Part shown: piece by piece, positions 15,213 to 20,411 of the stretch | How positions within the stretch are numbered: the first letter of the stretch is position 1 | Layout: each line of letters begins with the position of its first letter | NCBI GenBank assembly: GCA_003176035.1 | Contig: PSRL01000103.1 | Coordinates: 1-20,411 of the forward strand | Direction: 5' to 3' | DNA: 20,411 nucleotides | DNA from: Verrucomicrobiota bacterium | GTDB taxonomy: Bacteria > Verrucomicrobiota > Verrucomicrobiia > Chthoniobacterales > Xiphinematobacteraceae | Notes under the pieces: model-generated | The model's database searches: none | What the model was told of the DNA's origin: nothing | The model's input: the letters and a program-made list of their open reading frames with translations, nothing else | Translations under genes and position numbers: made by a program

Positions 15213-15464
15213 CATGCAGTGTATTATTTATCATGAATGTATGAGAAATTATCTTCATATGCTCTGATCCGAACTTAATTTTTTCCATATCCCAAATGGA
15301 GTAACTTCCCCTTACCCGCACCGGGAAAATAGTACGCCTTTCCGGAAAGTTGTTTCGACAGCGAAATTGCCACGAAGCGTATCTGTCTCCAAAATGGAGG
15401 GTTCTGCAAAAACCCGGCGGTTTCCAGAAATACCCGTAATCGCGCCCCTTGCAACCGGATAGTT
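15213..15464. other. Intergenic DNA upstream of the SirB1-like gene
   Basis: No convincing gene or RNA was seen. From 15333 the reading frame of the downstream gene is already open for 44 codons but contains no ATG, GTG or TTG. This may be a decayed N-terminus or simple chance. A short GGGTT/AACCC foldback occurs near 15400 without a U-tract. Confidence 0.4.
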
Positions 15465-16328
15465 TTGATAATACTATGGAGTGTGCTAACTCGCAGAAAT
15501 GCCATCATACAGCTGTTTCAAGATGACGACCCGGAGACCGTCCGCCTCGTCAAGGAACAGCTTGCTCAAGGTGGGCGAGAAATTGTGGATGAGCTGGAGG
15601 AGCTTGTCGCCGAACCGGATCTCACGGTTTCCCAGCATGCCACCGAGGTGCTTCATACTGTACTTCAACAGGATGCAAAAGAAGATCTCACTCTCCTCTG
15701 CTTCTTTTTCGACGATACGCACAACCTGGAACATATTTGTTGGACACTCTCCCGATGTATACAACCGGAGGTGGACACTCGGCCCTATAAGGCTTTGATT
15801 AAGGACTGGGGGAGGAAATTTCTCCTGCGAAGCTCGGAAGCAATTTCCAGCCGAGAGCGGGTCACAAAACTTGTGCAATTCGTTCATGATGAATTGGGTT
15901 TCTGTGGGAACACCGATGAGTATTACAGCGAAAAAAATTCTTTGCTCCCGTGGGTGATCAACATGCGCAGGGGGATTCCCATCTCACTCACATTGCTTTA
16001 CATGTTCATCGCTGAGCGAGCGGGTATGAAAGTTTCCGGGGTGAATTTGCCTGGGCATTTTATAGCCAAGCATGGTTCGGTATTCTTCGACCCCTACAAT
16101 GCGGGAAAATTTTTAGACAGAGCGGACTGCGAAAAAATTCTCTGCTCCCAACGTCTCGCCCTCTCAGATCGACACCTTGAACCTGCCACCCCCCGTCAAA
16201 TCTTCATCCGGATGCTCGTTAACCTTCTTTATCTTTACGACCTTCAGGGTAACCGGGAGAAGTACTCCCAAATCAACTCCTGGCTTCAGGTTTTAACCAA
16301 CCCGTTTCTCAATCCAAGAAGGCGTTAG
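15465..16328 (+). CDS. SirB1-family transglutaminase-like protein
   Basis: The 287-aa product has the SirB1/Transglut_core2 signature in its middle: LPWVINMRRGIPISLTLLYMF, then VSGVNLPGHFIAKHG, then FFDPYNAGKFL. In transglutaminase-like folds the catalytic triad is Cys-His-Asp. Here the His of PGHF and the Asp of FDPYN are plain, but a clear catalytic Cys is not, since the RRGIP segment replaces the usual Cys-containing helix start. The role of the family is poorly known. The N-terminus (about 1-90) is helical and resembles HEAT-type packing. No ATG is available in front of the domain. The start is TTG at 15465 or GTG at 15483, so the exact N-terminus is uncertain. Confidence 0.8.
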   Translation: MIILWSVLTRRNAIIQLFQDDDPETVRLVKEQLAQGGREIVDELEELVAEPDLTVSQHATEVLHTVLQQDAKEDLTLLCFFFDDTHNLEHICWTLSRCIQPEVDTRPYKALIKDWGRKFLLRSSEAISSRERVTKLVQFVHDELGFCGNTDEYYSEKNSLLPWVINMRRGIPISLTLLYMFIAERAGMKVSGVNLPGHFIAKHGSVFFDPYNAGKFLDRADCEKILCSQRLALSDRHLEPATPRQIFIRMLVNLLYLYDLQGNREKYSQINSWLQVLTNPFLNPRRR

Positions 16329-16611
16329 AGCACTGAGGAACTCACTTGAAGCAGGGTTATAAGGGACCGTTGTTGTGGGCGCAAAATGAACAACACAACC
16401 GAACCTAAGCCGGTCAAATCCGCACCTTATTGTAGCACACCCTGAAAGGGCTGAAAGCGTCCGGCGCCTGCGTTGCTCAGTCGTCGAGTAGCGAAAGGCT
16501 ACACTTCCTGCTTCGCGTCTTGGCGGCGGAGGCTTTTGATCCCTTTTCCCAAAACTTCTTCGATTAGGTTGCTCATTCCATACTGAATTTTCCGGTCGAA
16601 ATTTTACCTTA
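16329..16611. other. Intergenic DNA after the SirB1-like gene
   Basis: No gene longer than about 20 codons looks real. A GTTGTT/AACAAC foldback lies near 16370-16400, and a GTAGC-GAAAG-GCTAC hairpin lies near 16490. The block from about 16440 to 16540 is G+C-rich compared with what follows and may be a decayed gene or element. Nothing in it is recognised. Confidence 0.35.
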
Positions 16612-16657
16612 AAAATACCCGCACACAGGGATGTTTAATAGCTCAAACGCCTTTTTT
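16612..16657 (+). repeat. 45-bp inverted repeat, left copy, flanking the autotransporter gene
   Basis: The sequence starts AAAATACCCGCACACAGGGA and ends in a T-run. Its reverse complement occurs at 20357-20401 with two substitutions and one indel over 46 positions. It contains a GTTT...AAAC foldback followed by TTTTTT on the + strand, so this copy could terminate transcription coming from the left. Confidence 0.75.
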
Positions 16658-16905
16658 AGGATCGACCATTGTATTTCTTTACCTCGTTCGGGCCGCCCTG
16701 GGAATTTGAATGGCACACTTCGTTAATCGGAACAAACTTTGGAGAGTTTTTTCTAGACAAGCTGGATCGAAGGCTGCAGACCATTTGGTTGGGCGCGCCG
16801 TCTTTAAATGATACAAACCAGAGAGCGAAACTTCCCTCAATTTGATAGAGATAGCTGACACAGTAGCATAAAAGCACTCTCTGCCAGCCACCGGCTCAAA
16901 ATCCT

Positions 16906-16911
16906 TATAAT
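16906..16911 (+). promoter_or_regulatory. Perfect TATAAT -10 box, 9 bp before the autotransporter ATG
   Basis: TATAAT is followed by CCTACCCCC and then the ATG at 16921. This is the same layout as at 9748-9761. There is no Shine-Dalgarno sequence and no good -35 box at 16-18 bp. An alternative promoter with a normal leader is TTGATA (16842-16847), 16 bp, TAGCAT (16864-16869). Confidence 0.5.
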
Positions 16912-16920
16912 CCTACCCCC

Positions 16921-19900
16921 ATGACACCCCGTTTCAACGTATTTCTCATTTCGCTAGCGACCTTTGCTGCAATATGGATTTTTCCGAAACGGGCTCATAC
17001 ACAGGTGACAAACTGGACGAATGCAACATTGGGACCCTGGACTACTGTGACAAATTGGAGCTCTGGCCTCCCCACAAGTGCTAGCACTGCAAATATTGCA
17101 AATGGTGGTACTGCAACACTCGCAACTGGCACTGGTGTGTACAGCACTCTTAATCTGGGAAATGCCGCGGCTGGATCACTCATTATTTCAGGCGGCACTC
17201 TCACGGGGACCAACGCAACGTTAGGAGTTGCAGCCTTAGGTTCCGGCACCATGAGCAGCGGGGTTTGGACAAATTCCGGGCTTCTTACAGTGGGAGCTAC
17301 CAACAATGGTAGGTTCACTCTCTCGGGTGGCACCATGACAGCAGGCAATGTAGCAATCACTCCATCTTCCACATTTACTGGCTCAGTTATCCTCAATGGC
17401 GGCCTCCTCTTAACAAATTCCATCACTGCCAATTCCTCTGCAGGAGCTGTACTCACTCTCAATGGAGGGACGCTACAAGCCACTAGCTCAAACGCGGCTT
17501 TCCTCTCCGGGTTTAGCAATGGTTCTTTAGTTTTAGGAGCCGCAGGTGGCCGAATCAATAGCGGCACATTTACAGTGCGGGTAAATTCTAACCTTACAGG
17601 AAGCGGAGCTCTTACTAAGCTAGGAGCCGGAACTCTTATACTTACCCAAAATAATAGCTACCTCGGCGGTACTACCATTAGCTCTGGTACTTTGCAAATT
17701 GGGATCGGTGGGACGACCGGTTCAATCGTTGGTAATGTGACAAATAGCGGCGTCCTGATTTTTGGACGTTCGGATACCATCACCTATTCAGGTGTTGTCT
17801 CTGGTGCGGGATCGGTCATCCAAAATGGTCCCGGTTTACTCATACTGACAGGAAATAATGGTTATATTGGAGGAACCACGATTAATTCGGGCACGCTACA
17901 GGTTGGAAATGGAGGAGCTACCGGAAGTATCATCCGCAATATTACAAATAATTCCGCATTGATCTTTAATCGATCCGATACACTTGTTTTTTCCGGCACG
18001 ATTTCCGGACCAGGCACCGTAGCATTAAATGGAGCAGGAACAATCTCCTTTACAGGGAGTAATACCTATACAGGATTGACTACTATCAATTCAGGAACAC
18101 TTCAGATTGGGAACGGAGGATCTACGGGAGCTATAGTAGGTGATGTACTAAATAATTCGGTAATGCAGTTCAATAAAAACAACACCAACATATACAATGG
18201 TAAAATCACAGGGACAGGGACTCTGATTATGACCGGGACTGCTAGCGTAGTCGCTCTTGGAGGCGAAAACAGTTATACTGGAGGAACAATTATCCAAAGC
18301 GGAGCTTTAACAATTGGTACAGCGGGCCTTGTAGGTACCGGCACAACGGGATCTATTGTCGGCAATGTACAAATGACCGGTCCGGACGCATACTTAGCCT
18401 TCAGCCGTTCTGACCAAATCACATTTTCCGGTCTTATTACGGGTACGGGTACAGTATTTCAGGGAGGTCCTGGCGCAACTACTTTGACTGCACCTAAATC
18501 TTATACAGGCACTACTGTCGCTTTTAGTGGAACTTTAATTGGAGACACCTCCGCACTACAAGGAGCACTTTTTACAAATACAGATGCCAGTTTAGTGTTT
18601 AGTCAAAACAATGTGACAACGGTATTAAGTGGAACTATTGATGGACCAGGAAATGTTGTAGTCAATAGTCCGGGAGGGGGCGTCATATTTGATACCAGTC
18701 ACAACTACACCGGGACTACCACTATTCAATCCGGAGAGCTCACAGTAAATGCACAGCTCAGTAGTACTAGCGTTTTGATTCAATCAAATGGGGCATTAGG
18801 GGGAATTGGCACTCTTGCGGGAAACCTTTTAAATTCCGGATCCTTAAGCCCAGGTTTTAATGGAGCCGGAGCCCTCACCGTCAATGGAAACTTCATACAA
18901 GACTCCTCGGGAAAATTAGTTATACAAATAGAGAGCAATAGCAATTTTGACCAATTGACAGTGAGAGGTAGTGCGCAACTCAATGGCACATTAGGCGTGC
19001 AGTTGCTAAATGGGTTTACTCCTGGAAATGGTTCAGAATTTACTATTTTAACTGCTGCAGCCGGCATTACTGGCACCTTTGCAAACTTGGATCTCCCACA
19101 AAATTTCCCTTTAAAAGTTATTTATGATCCTAACGCTGTGCGCTTGTTGTTTACATTCCTAAACCCTGCTAGTGCCAGCAATAGCATTGTGCAAATACTA
19201 AACAATGCGTTGGTATCGAGTTCTAATTTCGAACAGATTGCCCTGTTACTCGATTTATTCCAAATTCCCATTAATGCCGTGATTCCGAGTATAGCAGGTA
19301 ACTTTCAAGGGGTTCTATTTAATATTACTAACAATCAATACGGACAGCTTACAACACGGTTAGCAGCAATGCGGGCAGGCGTCAATAAAGTCAGTTTGCA
19401 GGGGTTGAGCTATGAACCGATGGCGCAAGCTTACGCTAAGCGACAAGAGTCTGATCACGCTAAACGGGTGATTGCCTATCCTCGTGAAGAGAGGTGGGAT
19501 ATTTTCGTATCAGCTTTGGGAGTTTTTTCAAATATGAGCAACATTTCGGATTTTCCTAACATCAATTCCGTAGCCGGATTATTTTGCATGGGAGCTGATT
19601 ACCGCATTAATGAATATGTAAGCATCGGTGTATATGCTGGCTATCAAGGAGTAAAATCGTCCTATAGAAATGGCGTCCTGCGAAATAATGGAGTAAAATG
19701 GGGGGGATACGCTACAGCGCTTTGGGAAGGATTCTATGTAAATGGAATAGTGGGCGGAGGCGCTCAATTCCTGAATCTACATAGAAATATTGATTTAAAC
19801 GTCGCTCAACTTACAGCAAGAAGCCATCCCTTTGTTGGAGAATTAGATTCTTTATTAGGTGCAGGGTATGAGTATCAGTGGAACTCTTGGATTTTCGGAG

Positions 19901-20322
19901 TGAATAATTCGATTCAATATACTTACCTCGGCAGTCCCTCGTTCAAAGAATCAGGGGCAAGAAATTTCAATCTCAGGATAGACAAAAACAATTTTAGTTC
20001 TTTACTGTATTCCTTGGGAGGAAATATCTCCTACCTTTGGGAGATTGCACCTAATTACAAAATACTTCCAACCATTGGGCTTTCTTGGCAACACGAGTTC
20101 TTAAATTATGGACAAAGGATTGGAGCAGCTTTTGCCAATGGAATGGGAACGCCTTTTTTCTTCAACAGCCCTACGAGAGCGCGTAACAATGCTTTTGGAA
20201 TCGCGGGCATCACTATTCAGATTGGAAAAGCTCTTGGCGGATGGGCATATTTTACCTCGCAGTTCGGTGGAAACCAAATTTATTCCAATGCCATTCAAGT
20301 TGGGTTAACTTATAATTTTTGA
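16921..20322 (+). CDS. Large autotransporter with autotransporter-associated beta-strand repeats
   Basis: The 1133-aa product is a type V secreted surface protein. Residues 1 to about 28 form a signal peptide (NVFLISLATFAAIWIF core, then a site near RAHTQ). The passenger, about 29-800, is rich in Gly, Thr, Ser and Asn, as expected for a right-handed beta-helix. It contains beta-strand repeats of the type GAGTLILTQNNSY...GGTTISSGTLQIG between about residues 229 and 585. A linker with a helical stretch (about 760-850) leads to a C-terminal 12-strand-type beta-barrel, from W859 to the final F1133 (ending VGLTYNF). The terminal aromatic is the usual outer-membrane assembly signal. The passenger has no recognisable enzyme or adhesin domain, so its role is unknown. 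The gene stands alone between two inverted repeats. Confidence 0.92.
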   Translation: MTPRFNVFLISLATFAAIWIFPKRAHTQVTNWTNATLGPWTTVTNWSSGLPTSASTANIANGGTATLATGTGVYSTLNLGNAAAGSLIISGGTLTGTNATLGVAALGSGTMSSGVWTNSGLLTVGATNNGRFTLSGGTMTAGNVAITPSSTFTGSVILNGGLLLTNSITANSSAGAVLTLNGGTLQATSSNAAFLSGFSNGSLVLGAAGGRINSGTFTVRVNSNLTGSGALTKLGAGTLILTQNNSYLGGTTISSGTLQIGIGGTTGSIVGNVTNSGVLIFGRSDTITYSGVVSGAGSVIQNGPGLLILTGNNGYIGGTTINSGTLQVGNGGATGSIIRNITNNSALIFNRSDTLVFSGTISGPGTVALNGAGTISFTGSNTYTGLTTINSGTLQIGNGGSTGAIVGDVLNNSVMQFNKNNTNIYNGKITGTGTLIMTGTASVVALGGENSYTGGTIIQSGALTIGTAGLVGTGTTGSIVGNVQMTGPDAYLAFSRSDQITFSGLITGTGTVFQGGPGATTLTAPKSYTGTTVAFSGTLIGDTSALQGALFTNTDASLVFSQNNVTTVLSGTIDGPGNVVVNSPGGGVIFDTSHNYTGTTTIQSGELTVNAQLSSTSVLIQSNGALGGIGTLAGNLLNSGSLSPGFNGAGALTVNGNFIQDSSGKLVIQIESNSNFDQLTVRGSAQLNGTLGVQLLNGFTPGNGSEFTILTAAAGITGTFANLDLPQNFPLKVIYDPNAVRLLFTFLNPASASNSIVQILNNALVSSSNFEQIALLLDLFQIPINAVIPSIAGNFQGVLFNITNNQYGQLTTRLAAMRAGVNKVSLQGLSYEPMAQAYAKRQESDHAKRVIAYPREERWDIFVSALGVFSNMSNISDFPNINSVAGLFCMGADYRINEYVSIGVYAGYQGVKSSYRNGVLRNNGVKWGGYATALWEGFYVNGIVGGGAQFLNLHRNIDLNVAQLTARSHPFVGELDSLLGAGYEYQWNSWIFGVNNSIQYTYLGSPSFKESGARNFNLRIDKNNFSSLLYSLGGNISYLWEIAPNYKILPTIGLSWQHEFLNYGQRIGAAFANGMGTPFFFNSPTRARNNAFGIAGITIQIGKALGGWAYFTSQFGGNQIYSNAIQVGLTYNF
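17605..18680 (+). repeat. Internal protein repeats of the autotransporter passenger
   Basis: A conserved turn anchors successive units: GAG at residue 235, GPG at 303, GAG at 371, GTA at 439 and GPG at 516. The spacings are 68, 68, 68 and 77 residues. Each unit carries a TTIxSGTLQIGxGGxTG block and an IxFxRSDxxxxSGxIxGxGT block. The fourth unit has about nine extra residues. The DNA of the units has diverged at many synonymous sites, so the duplication is old. Confidence 0.75.
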
Positions 20323-20324
20323 GT

Positions 20325-20349
20325 TAGAGCATTTATTAACTAAATAGTT
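20325..20349 (+). repeat. 25-bp palindromic repeat, copy 2
   Basis: It matches 15082-15106 at 23 of 25 positions, in the same orientation, and begins 2 nt after the autotransporter stop codon. One arm of the palindrome has a mismatch here. It is followed after 7 bp by the right copy of the 45-bp inverted repeat. Confidence 0.55.
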
Positions 20350-20356
20350 GAGTCTG

Positions 20357-20401
20357 AAAAAAGCGTTTAAGCTATTAAACATCCATGTGTGCGGGTATTT
20401 T
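20357..20401 (-). repeat. 45-bp inverted repeat, right copy, flanking the autotransporter gene
   Basis: The reverse complement of this stretch matches 16612-16657 with two substitutions and one indel. On the minus strand it contains a perfect GTTTAA-TAGC-TTAAAC hairpin followed by GC and TTTTTT. It could therefore terminate a gene arriving from the right. No matching short direct repeats lie outside the two copies. Confidence 0.75.
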
Positions 20402-20411
20402 GACAGTAAAA

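Noticed and set aside
9656..15441. AAATACC(G/C)GTAATC shared between about 9658 and 15428
   Set aside because: Only about 14 bases match and no flanking similarity exists, so chance is likely in a window this size.
15275..15508. Minus-strand open frame of 77 codons
   Set aside because: It overlaps the start of the SirB1-like gene, has no recognisable motif or ribosome binding site, and its composition looks like non-coding reading.
16995..17567. Minus-strand frame of 190 codons opposite the autotransporter
   Set aside because: It is proline/valine-rich because it is the complement of Gly/Thr/Asn repeat codons. It has no start signal or motif.
16612..20401. Complete insertion sequence defined by the 45-bp inverted repeats
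   Set aside because: There is no transposase inside and no target-site duplication outside. Only the repeat pair itself is supported.

Overview
This window most likely comes from a Gram-negative bacterium. The best guess is Verrucomicrobiota or a relative in the PVC group, because a large autotransporter with autotransporter-associated beta-strand repeats sits beside hopanoid genes. That placement is an inference from gene content, not a taxonomic result. Nearly all genes are on the + strand. The exceptions are a gene cut by the left edge and one A+T-rich orphan at 14.4-14.9 kb.

Layout. 1-237 (-) is the start of a small membrane protein cut by the window edge. 454-3249 is a compact group hisB-hisH-hisA-mtnN: three histidine genes plus an MTA/SAH nucleosidase 1 nt after hisA. 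3373-6055 is cydA-cydB, cytochrome bd quinol oxidase. 6209-6676 is a PtsN-like EIIA protein. 6769-8493 is argS, followed by a GT4 glycosyltransferase (8530-9648). 9762-10934 is an unrecognised 390-aa protein with a Ser/Pro-rich N-terminus. 11063-14349 is the hopanoid pair hpnH plus squalene-hopene cyclase, which together lead from squalene to adenosylhopane. A stem-loop separates this pair from the convergent minus-strand orphan (14411-14938). 15465-16328 is a SirB1/transglutaminase-like protein. 16921-20322 is a 1133-aa autotransporter. No tRNA, rRNA, CRISPR array or transposase was seen.

The core genes are ordinary metabolism: histidine synthesis, adenine/thioribose salvage, low-oxygen respiration, translation and hopanoid lipids. 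The less ordinary material is in the right-hand third and in the intergenic DNA. The autotransporter gene is bracketed by two ~45-bp inverted repeat copies. A 25-bp palindromic repeat occurs at 15.08 kb and again just after the autotransporter. A diverged structured element occurs upstream of hisB and upstream of the minus-strand orphan. Two genes, the 390-aa orphan and the autotransporter, have a perfect TATAAT box only 8-9 bp before the ATG, followed by a C-rich stretch with no Shine-Dalgarno sequence, which suggests leaderless mRNAs.

I found no unmistakable new multi-gene system. The repeat-bracketed autotransporter, the shared leaderless-type promoters and the two orphan proteins are the best candidates for something undescribed.
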